A stretch of DNA of 62,772 bases from Gluconobacter kanchanaburiensis NBRC 103587 (GTDB lineage: Bacteria > Pseudomonadota > Alphaproteobacteria > Acetobacterales > Acetobacteraceae). The stretch covers positions 1 to 62,772 of the forward strand of contig NZ_BJVA01000016.1 of the NCBI RefSeq assembly GCF_007988905.1, read 5' to 3'. Position 1 is the stretch's first letter. Every line of letters starts with the position of its first letter. Below are positions 37,868 through 45,974 of this stretch, piece by piece. Made by a program: the position numbers and the translations under genes. The notes below the pieces were generated by a model, which searched no databases, was not told the DNA's origin, and saw nothing but the letters and a program-made list of their open reading frames with translations.

Positions 37868-38797
37868 ATGGCCATTCCTGATTACCAGTCTCTCATGCTC
37901 CCCGTCCTGCGCCTCGCCGCTAAAGGCATGCGTCGCGTGCCAGAAGTCGCGGAGGCGATTGCGGACGAGTTTGCGTTGTCATCGGAAGACCGGGCTGCAC
38001 TCCTTCCGAGCGGCACGCAAAGATTGCTACCCAACCGCGTTCATTGGGCCAAGACATATCTGATGAAGGCGGGTCTGCTGTCTTCTCCCGCGCGGGGACA
38101 GTTCATTATCACGCCGGCGGGTAATGACCTTATTGCCTCCAACCCGTCTGCCATTACGCGCACCATGCTCGAGCAGTATCCGTCGTTCGTCAGCTTTGTA
38201 AGTGGCAAGCCAGAGGGAACTACGGAACAGACAACCCTATCCCTAACGACCGATGCTACTGCGGCAGACAACCAGACGCCCGAAGAGCGAATTGAAGCAG
38301 CTCATACGGAACTGATGTCCGAGCTGCGCTCGGACCTTCTGGAACAGATCCTGCAACAGAGTCCCGCTTTCTTTGAACAACTGATCGTCGATCTGCTGGT
38401 CGCGATGGGTTACGGGGGCAGCCACGAAGATGCGGCAAAACGCCTTGGCGGCACGGGGGACGGCGGCGTGGACGGTGTGATTAACGAAGATCGCCTTGGG
38501 CTGGATCGGATCTATGTGCAGGCGAAGCGTTATGCCGCTCATGTCAGTGTCGGGCGCCCCGACATACAGGCGTTTGTTGGCTCGCTTGTGGGGCATGGAT
38601 CGAACAAAGGCGTATTTGTCACCACCTCATCCTTCAGCGCCCCGGCAATGGACTTCGTCCGCCATCTGAGCCAGCGCGTCATTTTGATCGATGGAGCAAC
38701 CCTGGCCGACCTGATGATTGAACATGGCGTGGGTGTTCGTGTCAGCCGCGCGGTAGAGATCAAGAAGCTCGATCTAGATTTCTTCGATCCGGGCTGA
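37868..38797 (+). CDS. mrr: Mrr-like restriction endonuclease
   Basis: A 309-residue Mrr-type protein. The N-terminal ~90 residues form the Mrr winged-helix DNA-binding domain (LPVLRLAAKGMRRVPEVAEA, NRVHWAKTYLMKAGLLSSPA). The C-terminal half is the PD-(D/E)xK nuclease: GGTGDGGVDGVI, then IYVQAKRYA with the QxK variant at about residue 218. Mrr enzymes cut DNA carrying foreign methylation. I chose ATG 37868 over the in-frame TTG 37856. It is the last gene of the hsd operon, so this locus restricts both unmethylated and perhaps wrongly methylated DNA. Confidence 0.88.
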   Translation: MAIPDYQSLMLPVLRLAAKGMRRVPEVAEAIADEFALSSEDRAALLPSGTQRLLPNRVHWAKTYLMKAGLLSSPARGQFIITPAGNDLIASNPSAITRTMLEQYPSFVSFVSGKPEGTTEQTTLSLTTDATAADNQTPEERIEAAHTELMSELRSDLLEQILQQSPAFFEQLIVDLLVAMGYGGSHEDAAKRLGGTGDGGVDGVINEDRLGLDRIYVQAKRYAAHVSVGRPDIQAFVGSLVGHGSNKGVFVTTSSFSAPAMDFVRHLSQRVILIDGATLADLMIEHGVGVRVSRAVEIKKLDLDFFDPG

Positions 38798-38887
38798 ACG
38801 ATCTTGCGTAGTAGGTGTGTATGTCTGGTTTATTGAACTCCAAGCACAAACTGGCAATTCCGTAATCCCCCCTGGCCCCACCAGTCA

Positions 38888-40534
38888 TCAAGGCTCTGGA
38901 TTGTGATGCCGACCAATCGAGCGGGAGCTGTTTGGCGTGTGTGACACAGGTGCCGTCGCGTCCCTTTTGTTAAATGCAGCCATCGCGTCCAGAGATTGAC
39001 GTAACTGCCCCTGCTGCTTCAGGTCTCTGATGGTGTTTCTGACAGTGTCGGGAAGTGCTTTTGGAGGCCGTGCGACGTCAAGTAACGCAGTGATATGTTC
39101 TTCAGCATGATCTTTTTCAGGCTGACGCTCGTCGTGCCATTTCTCAATAACACGTGCACGCTGCTGCTCCGCTTCCCGACAACGGTCTTTAATCCAATCA
39201 CGTCGGGTTTTCTCGCTGAGTAAAGTCTGAAGCAGCTCTTGCCTGTTCTCCAGATACTGTTGGCGGCTCATTTCCTGTTCCATAGGAACCGGGATCTGAA
39301 GCGGCGCAGGTTTCCGGCTGCTTAGTCCGAGATGATAGAGGATAAATTCGACCACATAGCGCAGGATCTCAGCCAGCTGGGCTAAAGCCTGCTGGAGCTG
39401 CTTTTCAGCTTCCGAAATTTTCCTCTGTCTTGAGAAAACCCATTGCTGGGCCTCAAGATCATTCAGGTCTTTGCGTGCCTGAAGAACTGCATGATTGGCG
39501 TTTCTGAGCCTTTTCCAGCCGTCTTGCATCATCAGGATTATGCAGTGTGTCTGAATGTCCAAAGGACTTTCCGGCCCATAGCGTTTTTCCAAGGGATGTC
39601 TTGCATTCAGAACCGCCCGTGCGGCTTGCGTCTCTCGTTTCCAGTCTTTCAGATAGATCTGAAAGCCTTCGCTGAGTTTTTCCGTATCCAAAGGTGAGGC
39701 AATGGACGGGAGGTGCCTTTGTATGGCTTTCACTTCGGCCTGAGCACGCTCTGCAAGTCTCTGTCTTTGCGGCTCTGACAAAAGCGATGGTTCGGTCCAG
39801 AGCAGCTCTTGTTCCGCCTGATTGACAGAAGCTCTTTGCTGACGTCGAAGATCGGAGCGTTTTAGCCGTCGTGCGACGGGACGTAAGTCAATCGCAGCAT
39901 GGATTGTGGCCTCTTTCTCTAAAAGCTCCCGGAAATCCTTCATTCTGACTTTCGTCAGCCGCGTGAAGGAACCGATCAGCATTCCGTCACGGGTCTCAAT
40001 GATATGAGTATTCCGACGCCCGTCTGTGCGATCCCCTGATCTCATACGCCAGTTCTTGGTGGCTAACAGATTTCGAAAGGCTGTCAGGTCATTGTCTGAG
40101 GCTTGCCAGAAGCTCAGGATTTCGCGCCTGGCTGTCGGGAGGTCAAAATCTTGCCGCTCCGTTATCCTGCGAGCTTGTGATGTATAGGCTGCAACCGGAC
40201 GAACAGATTTGTCTTCAGGCACAAGGGCTATAATTTTGTCCGCAGCGTCGTGGTGACCTTCTGCTCTCAACGCCTTTGCGATAGCGTGATCATGCCGTTG
40301 TCGGCAATCTTCTCCTGTAATGCATCTGCTGCATTTTGCAGATCTTTGTATGGGGGGGGTCTGATCGAGTTCGGCATTAAAGAGGTCTAGCAGTTGTGCA
40401 CCCGTGCCGAGCGTTTCTTCAGGCTTGAAATTCAGACAATCCGCAGAAAACCCAGCGCCGCAAAACAGAATACCACCGCCGTTGCGAGCTAGGTCGAGAC
40501 GCCTTGCCAACTCATCCAAAGAGTTTAGTTCCAT
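38888..40534 (-). CDS. Chimera: SIR2-like N-terminus fused to relaxase C-terminal fragment
   Basis: A 548-residue open frame made of two unrelated parts. Residues 1 to about 80 (LARNGGGILFCGAGFSADCL, GTGAQLLDLFNAEL) match the start of SIR2-like NAD-binding proteins; GAGFSAD is the nucleotide-binding loop. From RHDHAIAKALRAEG onward the rest follows the relaxases at 5827 and 49013 from about residue 150 to the end (PVAAYTSQARR, ERQDFDLPTARREIL). The relaxase catalytic HUH motif and most of the SIR2 catalytic domain are absent. It probably arose by a deletion joining a defence gene to a mob gene. The frame has stayed open for 1.6 kb, so it may be expressed, but enzyme activity is unlikely. Confidence 0.75.
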   Translation of the reverse strand: MELNSLDELARRLDLARNGGGILFCGAGFSADCLNFKPEETLGTGAQLLDLFNAELDQTPPIQRSAKCSRCITGEDCRQRHDHAIAKALRAEGHHDAADKIIALVPEDKSVRPVAAYTSQARRITERQDFDLPTARREILSFWQASDNDLTAFRNLLATKNWRMRSGDRTDGRRNTHIIETRDGMLIGSFTRLTKVRMKDFRELLEKEATIHAAIDLRPVARRLKRSDLRRQQRASVNQAEQELLWTEPSLLSEPQRQRLAERAQAEVKAIQRHLPSIASPLDTEKLSEGFQIYLKDWKRETQAARAVLNARHPLEKRYGPESPLDIQTHCIILMMQDGWKRLRNANHAVLQARKDLNDLEAQQWVFSRQRKISEAEKQLQQALAQLAEILRYVVEFILYHLGLSSRKPAPLQIPVPMEQEMSRQQYLENRQELLQTLLSEKTRRDWIKDRCREAEQQRARVIEKWHDERQPEKDHAEEHITALLDVARPPKALPDTVRNTIRDLKQQGQLRQSLDAMAAFNKRDATAPVSHTPNSSRSIGRHHNPEP

Positions 40535-40971
40535 AGATCCTAACTCCTAAATTTGATTTTATTTCCAAAAACACTATATTTTCTTGCTTATATTTTCTCA
40601 TAGAGATGTCGAGAAGCTTTGGTCGACGCAGTCCAGATGAGTTCGACATGCATGGATGGCCGATTATGTAATGATCGGACCCAAGGACAAAGACCTTATC
40701 GAAGGTCGGCTTTCAACATTTCTGCATGTCAATATCCATTTTGTGCGACTACACATCCAAAAGCGTTCTTCCTTCTTATTGTTCACCTCGGGGGCAAAGA
40801 GATTGTGATGCTTATGTCTGCTATATGGAGAGTTCTCCTAGGCATCTATGTCCGAGATGGAAGCGAAAGCAGCCGGTTTTCTTTTCTAACCACAACAAGA
40901 AATTAGTTCCTAAATGGTACTTTGTATCACGTGGGTTTTGCCGTGGAATAAAGGAAGAGACATTTGAGCCC
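40535..40971. other. Intergenic region between SIR2/relaxase chimera and integrase 2
   Basis: AT-rich from 40535 to 40610, where the SIR2 promoter should lie. The plus-strand frame at 40726-41103 is open but overlaps the integrase 3' end and matches nothing I know. I see no repeat copy here. Confidence 0.4.
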
Positions 40972-42674
40972 TCATCCAAGAAGGGGGAGGTTGAAGGCGG
41001 TATACTGAATTGCTTCGACCGTTCTCTTCAGGTTCTGCATCTCAATGCCGCTCAGATATGTCGTCGCTCCTTGGCTCTTATGGCTGGCTTCATGTCCCAG
41101 TAGGGCATCAATCCAAAGCTCCCGAATATCGCTGTTCTGGTTTCGCAAAAGCGTCGAGACCGTATGCCGGAACCCATGGAATGTGACTGCTGGGGGAAGC
41201 TCCATCATCATTTTGTAGCGTGAGAAGGCCCGACTGAAGTCAGCACCACGATTGCCATCCGTTGATGTCTTCAACTCAGAGAAGAGATATTTCTCGCCCG
41301 TCTTCTGGACATTCAGAATGCCCCAGTCGAGTAAGGTGGAGTGGATGGGAACGAGGCGTTCTCCAGCCTCAGTCTTAGGCGACCAACTGTCTTCCGGATG
41401 GGCACAAATGCGGAAGCATAGAACGCCATCGATAGTCTCAATGTCCTCATTGCGCAGATTGCAGATTTCTCCCAGACGCATGCCGCTATACGCCGCGACC
41501 ATCGTGATGCCTTTGAAAGTATCAGCAGGAATACTGCACAAGGGCCATGGCGTTTGCAGGAGTTTGTCCATCTCTTCTGCTGTCCAGGCGCGACGCGGGT
41601 TCTTCTTGGTCAGATTGAAGTCCCAATTTCCCCAAGGGTTTTTCTCAACCATGTCTCTTCGGAGTAGGTCGTTCCAAAGCGATGAGAGGCGCATAAAATG
41701 GTTTTTCACAGTCTTTGCGCTCAGCGTCGATACATCGTGAGATGCGGCTCTTTCGATTTCCTCTTGTAGAGAGAGGTTTTTGGTTTTGCCATGTGATGCT
41801 GGCAACGAGAATAAGACATCCCTGAAATCACCGGCGACTTTGCCATCGATGTTCCGTATCGACAGGTCTCCGAAAGCTTCGATGAAGAGCGCCACGGTTC
41901 TGCTGGTGTCTCTCTGAGTTTCGAGGCTTTTGGTAGGCTTGCTGTTCAAAAAGCGGTTAAGAGCCTCAGTGAGCAAAATGGCGGGCCGTGTCTTCGGTGT
42001 TGCGGTGACCTTTTTGGGCTTTGTCTCAGTTTCAGCAGTTGCAGGCACTGAAATCTCGGTTGCAGCACTCCGACTGTCGAGAGCCTTGGTGAAGGTGCTC
42101 AGAAGGGTGTCATGAAGACGCTTAATTTCGTTCTCGAGAACTTTTTTCTCAGCGGAATTGATATTGGCTGCTTCGATGAGCTTTCGTGTCATCGCTGTCA
42201 TATGATTCTGGCTGTCGAGCGCGACGGCAATGACTTTTTCGATGCCCGCGCTCAAAACACGGACGTCGTGAGCGTGTTGCATCACGCTTTTGTAGTATTT
42301 GATTTGTCCGGCCATCTCAGCAGATGAGATGTCATTCTTTCGAATGGTCTCCTGTGTTGCCAACATGTCTTTGTATTTTTTCAGCAAAGCCCGATAGACG
42401 TCGTCTTTAGTTTTGAAGCCGTGCTTCGTCATGAAGTCCGCGTTATCGTCCATGGGCATCACATTCATTTCAGAAGGCGGTTTGGAACGGCTCACGCTGC
42501 GAAGTCCTCTAAACACATCACTCGTCTGCGCATGCAGCTCTGCTGCGCGACGTCGGGCTTCAACTTTGCCTGCTGTTCCCAGCGAGATCCAGATCTCGTT
42601 TTTTCGAGAATCGGACGAAGTGCTTCGGGTACCACACGGCGAAAGTGGAATCGTGAACCAACTTGTTTGAGCAC
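40972..42674 (-). pseudogene. Tyrosine integrase 2 (island III), frameshifted
   Basis: A tyrosine recombinase of the same type as integrases 1 and 3 but clearly diverged. The main frame (40972-42516) has the catalytic boxes AYSGMRLGEICNLR, TFHGFRHTVSTLLRN and LWIDALLGHEASHKS...TYLSG. The N-terminal arm-binding part is in another frame (SRFHFRRVVPEALRPILEK). The shift lies in the six-T run near 42598-42603; the alternative reading gives NEIWISLGTAGKVEARRRA, matching the other integrases. GTG 42674 is the likely original start (MLKQVGSRFHFRR). The att copy lies 94 bases to the right. Confidence 0.85.
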
Positions 42675-42767
42675 GAAGCTTCTCCAGATTTTGGAGAAGA
42701 GCTTTGGAGAACCAACCCGCAGATTGCGGGTCATATCCTCATATTTCCAATGAAATCAGAGAGTTAT

Positions 42768-42793
42768 GTGGTGCGAGCTGCGGGACTCGAACC
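42768..42793. repeat. att core 3 (tRNA-Leu 3' end copy)
   Basis: An exact 26-base copy of the tRNA-Leu 3' end. It separates island III from island IV. The left flank differs from those of the other att sites, in keeping with the diverged integrase 2. Confidence 0.88.
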
Positions 42794-42991
42794 CTCACGC
42801 TCTGCAAAGCACCAAGCAGACAACACACTGAAAACGAACGACAATTTCAGCCGTTACCGTCCTTCAAGGTTGGTAATCCCGTACAACCTGCGGGCAACCC
42901 GGTGGAGCAGTCAAGCTGCGCGAAAGACATTGCCCTTAAGTCGGAGAATGAAGTAGATACATCGTATAAACTTTTCGCTTTGGAGGCTCCT

Positions 42992-43234
42992 ATGCAGGGT
43001 ATCGTCAGAAAATGGGGAAACAGCGCTGCTGTCCGTCTTCCTGCCTCTGTGCTGGAGGCTGTCAGTCTAAAGGTTGATCAGGCTGTGGACGTCCGTGAAG
43101 AAGACGGACGGATTATCATCGAGCCTGTTCGTGCTACGGCTCTCAGCCTGGAGGCTTTGGTGTCTGGTATTACTGAGAGCAATCGACATGAAGAAGCCAG
43201 CTATGGACCTGCTGTCGGTGGTGAAGTCTGGTGA
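42992..43234 (+). CDS. mazE: MazE-like antitoxin (AbrB fold)
   Basis: An 80-residue AbrB/MazE-type antitoxin. VRKWGNSAAVRLPASVLEAV is the swapped-hairpin DNA-binding domain; the acidic C-terminus should cover the toxin. TGGAGG lies 6-11 bases before ATG 42992. Its stop overlaps the GTG start of the toxin. It probably represses its own operon and stabilizes island IV. Confidence 0.88.
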   Translation: MQGIVRKWGNSAAVRLPASVLEAVSLKVDQAVDVREEDGRIIIEPVRATALSLEALVSGITESNRHEEASYGPAVGGEVW

Positions 43235-43575
43235 GTGGTAAGAGTAAAGCCTCGTGGGTTCCAGATTGCGGAGATATTGTCTGGCTTGAGTTTGACCCAC
43301 AGGCAGGAAGAGAGCAGGCGGGGCACCGTCCTGCTGTTGTGCTCAGTCCTGCCAGCTACAACGCCAAGGCAGGCATGATGCTGTGTTGTCCGACGACCAC
43401 GAAAATTAAGGCCTATCCGTTTGAAGTAGCCATCGCTGGTAAGACGGCGAGTGTCGCTTTGTCTGACCAGGTCAGAAGCCTTGATTGGCGTGTTCGGAAT
43501 GCGAAGCTCAAGGGGAAGGTAACGCCGGAAGAACTGGAAGCCATCCGTCAACGCGTTCGGCTTTTGGTCGGCTGA
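43231..43575 (+). CDS. mazF: MazF-like toxin, mRNA interferase
   Basis: A 114-residue MazF/PemK-family ribonuclease. PDCGDIVWLEFDPQAGREQAG and HRPAVVLSPASYN form the first strands and active-site region. CCPTTTKIKAYPFEVAI and LSDQVRSLDWRVR are conserved family blocks. The GTG start overlaps the antitoxin stop by 4 bases. When the antitoxin is lost it would cleave mRNA at short motifs. Confidence 0.9.
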   Translation: MSGKSKASWVPDCGDIVWLEFDPQAGREQAGHRPAVVLSPASYNAKAGMMLCCPTTTKIKAYPFEVAIAGKTASVALSDQVRSLDWRVRNAKLKGKVTPEELEAIRQRVRLLVG

Positions 43576-43617
43576 AAAGCCGAGAGTTTTTCTAGGGTTT
43601 AGAAGGCGAAAGAACGC

Positions 43618-43690
43618 GGGAGCCAGCAGTGCTCAATGGCTACCCATTGAGCAGCAGGCAAGGGGGAATGCTTCCCCCGTTGACCCCCTT
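43618..43690 (+). repeat. Double-hairpin repeat, copy C
   Basis: The stem is GCTCAATGG-CTA-CCATTGAGC, then GGGGGAA-TGC-TTCCCCC and TTGACCCCC. Compared with copy B, both stems changed bases on both sides (TTCGTGG to CTCAATGG; GAG/CTC to GAA/TTC), so pairing is kept. No mob gene follows. It lies in the 332-base gap after mazF, which otherwise shows no gene. Confidence 0.75.
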
Positions 43691-43908
43691 GGTTTTTTGA
43701 AATCCGTTCCGTTTGGGGATAAACAGAACGTCCGGCTTTGGAGGTAATCGTTCAAAGCTGGGCATTCTGATGCAATCAGAACAGCAGCATAACATCATAC
43801 AAGCCGCTTTATATCTTCACCAGGGCAGCATATGATAAAATACATTCTTATAATCATGCATAAAAATAGACGCAGTGTTTATCTTCTGACTACGTATTTT
43901 TCCTTTAA

Positions 43909-44343
43909 TTAAAGATGTTGAATCGTCACCCCAGTCATTGCTTCCGAAAGGTATTCTGCCGCCAGCCTCCTGTGGCAGTGCTCAGGCGTTGCTTCACTGC
44001 AAAGTAAGCAAACATGATCGAGATTGGTGTGCGCCATATGATGCTCTACTTTACGGTTGGATAGAAGTTCCAAATATCGTCGAGCATACTCATTCCATCC
44101 AATTTCTTTTTTTCTATAAGAAGACAAAATATCTTCTGTAGGAGCTAGAATATGTTCTACTGAATATTCGATTGATCCAATTTTTTCTAAAAAAAACTTT
44201 AGATCATCTTCTTTGGCGAAGCCAGAAAGCTGAGATGAACGATTAATTCGCGTATCAATAACCCGTCTGATCCGTGAGTGCTCGAGTCGACCAAAGAAAT
44301 TCCTAGCTTTACTTTTTGTGAAGCCAATAGTGAATAATTTCAT
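43909..44343 (-). CDS. DUF488-family protein, short
   Basis: A 144-residue DUF488 protein. The start MKLFTIGFTKSKA and the C-terminal motif CSEATPEHCHRR are characteristic of the family, whose biochemical role is not established. DTRINRSSQ replaces the usual DVR block. Its ATG overlaps the stop of the larger DUF488 gene (ATGA). It is the last gene of a three-gene operon. Confidence 0.82.
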   Translation of the reverse strand: MKLFTIGFTKSKARNFFGRLEHSRIRRVIDTRINRSSQLSGFAKEDDLKFFLEKIGSIEYSVEHILAPTEDILSSYRKKEIGWNEYARRYLELLSNRKVEHHMAHTNLDHVCLLCSEATPEHCHRRLAAEYLSEAMTGVTIQHL

Positions 44344-44957
44344 TCATCCTCTCCCTGCTTTTTATCGTTGTCAGGCTCTCGATAAGCGATTGCACGACCT
44401 TGTCGCTCATAGGCCAAAGATACTGATTTTTCCCAGTCTTTTGGAACTCTAAAAAGTGGAGGAGGGGCCGAATTATGATATTGAACTAAGCGCTCGTCGA
44501 ATTGATCCTGTGTCTCGATTTTCCCGTCCGTATGGATATGCGAGATGACCGTCCGCAAATCTGGCAAGTTCCGACAGATCAGTAGAGCCCGGTGGCATTC
44601 GATTGGATCACGCTCCGAGCATACAAGTGCCAAATTTAATTGTTTAACCCCTAATCTCAGTCGCTCAAGCCCTTTTTTGAATGGCTGGGTTGCAGCTATT
44701 CTTTCGTAAGTTGCTTGGCTTCCTACATAGCAGGTGCGATCCTTCGGTCTCGCCCCTAGTTGGTCTCCCATGAATGCATATTTTATGTCTGATTCATTAA
44801 GAAAAGCTCGAAATGGCCCTCTCGAGAAATCAGGTTTGTAGGTTGAGTAGGGTGAGGACCTCACATCGCATACAACGTTCACATCGTTTGCTTGCAGGAG
44901 TTTTACGAACCCAGCGCTATCTAATCCTGAATATCCAATGGTGAAAAGTTTACTCAT
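44340..44957 (-). CDS. DUF488-family protein, full length
   Basis: A 205-residue DUF488 protein. The opening MSKLFTIGYSGLDSAGFVKL, the DVRSSPYS block and CSERDPIECHR are the family hallmarks. I chose ATG 44957, 5 bases after the stop of the upstream gene; an in-frame ATG at 44987 would overlap that gene. The conserved Cys/His/Arg residues look catalytic, but the family reaction is unknown to me. Two adjacent, diverged DUF488 genes suggest a heterodimer. Confidence 0.84.
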   Translation of the reverse strand: MSKLFTIGYSGLDSAGFVKLLQANDVNVVCDVRSSPYSTYKPDFSRGPFRAFLNESDIKYAFMGDQLGARPKDRTCYVGSQATYERIAATQPFKKGLERLRLGVKQLNLALVCSERDPIECHRALLICRNLPDLRTVISHIHTDGKIETQDQFDERLVQYHNSAPPPLFRVPKDWEKSVSLAYERQGRAIAYREPDNDKKQGEDE

Positions 44958-44961
44958 TTTA

Positions 44962-45687
44962 TCATTGGTCCGGAAAAATAATACCATTTACTTGCACGTA
45001 GCACCTTTTTGGATTGTAATTATTATTAGTTCCAGCCCAAGGACGCGCAAGTCCTAGCCGAAGCGCAATCGGTTGTACGACGCTTGAGCATGCCAACCTG
45101 TTTTTTAAGCATTCTATGCCAGTACTTATTTCTTCATAACTCTTGGTAACTAAGTCGGTTATTTTTAGGTTGTGCCAAATACTATTTTTATCCAAATAAG
45201 AAACCTGTATTTTTCCGAATGATTCTTGGATTTTAATCTCTCTACGGGGAAGCATGATGCAGCCAAGAGACCGGCAGCAGGTACCTGCCACAACGTATTT
45301 ATTCTCGATCAGGTTGTTATCAAATATGCTCTCTATATCGTTATATGCTGTTTCATGACAGGCCTCATAAAGATCATGTTGAGAAACCTGCCCAAGACAA
45401 TTTACCTGAGAGACTCGAAAGTCCTCACTGGCGTGGGGATAATCTGGATGTCCTTGGTTGGCAGAGACGAATGAAAGAACGTTACCTACGCGCATGTATC
45501 CGTTTGTAACCCATTTTGTCTCTTCCCAATTCGTGCCATCTCCTTGAAGGGGCCGGACCATAGTTCCCACATGAATATCCAACCCAGCCGCACATATAAG
45601 GCCACCAGACATTCGAGTTACCTCGGTAATGAGGACTTGGCGCTCGCCATTAATCCGATAGTCTTCCCTCAGTCTTTCGAGACCCAT
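44962..45687 (-). CDS. DUF488-associated protein, possible dual-OB fold
   Basis: A 241-residue protein, first in the DUF488 operon, ATG 45687. No enzyme motif is visible. The opening VLITEVTRMSGGLICAAGLD and the beta-rich segments WVTNGYMRVGNVLSFV and IKIQESFGKIQVSYLDKNSI, together with the conserved-looking tail RPWAGTNN, suggest a nucleic-acid-binding beta-barrel protein such as the dual OB domain found beside DUF488 genes. That identification rests on recall of the family and is tentative. The operon position makes it the likely nucleic-acid-recognizing partner. Confidence 0.6.
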   Translation of the reverse strand: MGLERLREDYRINGERQVLITEVTRMSGGLICAAGLDIHVGTMVRPLQGDGTNWEETKWVTNGYMRVGNVLSFVSANQGHPDYPHASEDFRVSQVNCLGQVSQHDLYEACHETAYNDIESIFDNNLIENKYVVAGTCCRSLGCIMLPRREIKIQESFGKIQVSYLDKNSIWHNLKITDLVTKSYEEISTGIECLKNRLACSSVVQPIALRLGLARPWAGTNNNYNPKRCYVQVNGIIFPDQ

Positions 45688-45901
45688 TTTCTCTTTCCTA
45701 TCAGATATCCATATGCCCGCAGTTAGTTATTGTAGAAGACAATATAAGTCTTGCCTATGCAATAGGTTAATAAGAGATGGAGAAAAACTCGTCGTAACTC
45801 AGTAGGCGCACGTCTGTTTTTGTCAGGATTGATGAAGATTGGGATGTCTTGAAAGAAGGCGGAAGCGGCCATCAGAGAAGGGCTTATTTTTTCTCTCGGT
45901 T

Positions 45902-45972
45902 AGGGGTTCAACGGGGATGCAATCCCCCTTGCCAGATGCTTAATGGGTAGCCATTGAGCACTGCTGGCTCCC
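45902..45972 (-). repeat. Double-hairpin repeat, copy D
   Basis: The minus strand reads GAGCCAGCAGTGCTCAATGG, CTACCCATTAAGCATCTGGC, then GGGGGATTGCATCCCC and TTGAACCCC. It stands directly at the 3' end of integrase 3, as copy A does at integrase 1. The stems carry a few mismatches. Confidence 0.72.
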
Positions 45973-45974
45973 GC

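Noticed and set aside
38888-40534. Functional third relaxase or functional SIR2 effector
   Set aside because: The HUH histidine motif is missing and only the first part of the SIR2 fold is present, so neither enzyme should work.
40726-41103. 125-residue plus-strand frame before integrase 2
   Set aside because: It overlaps the integrase 3' end on the opposite strand and has an unusual C/R-rich composition. No start signal or homology could be seen.
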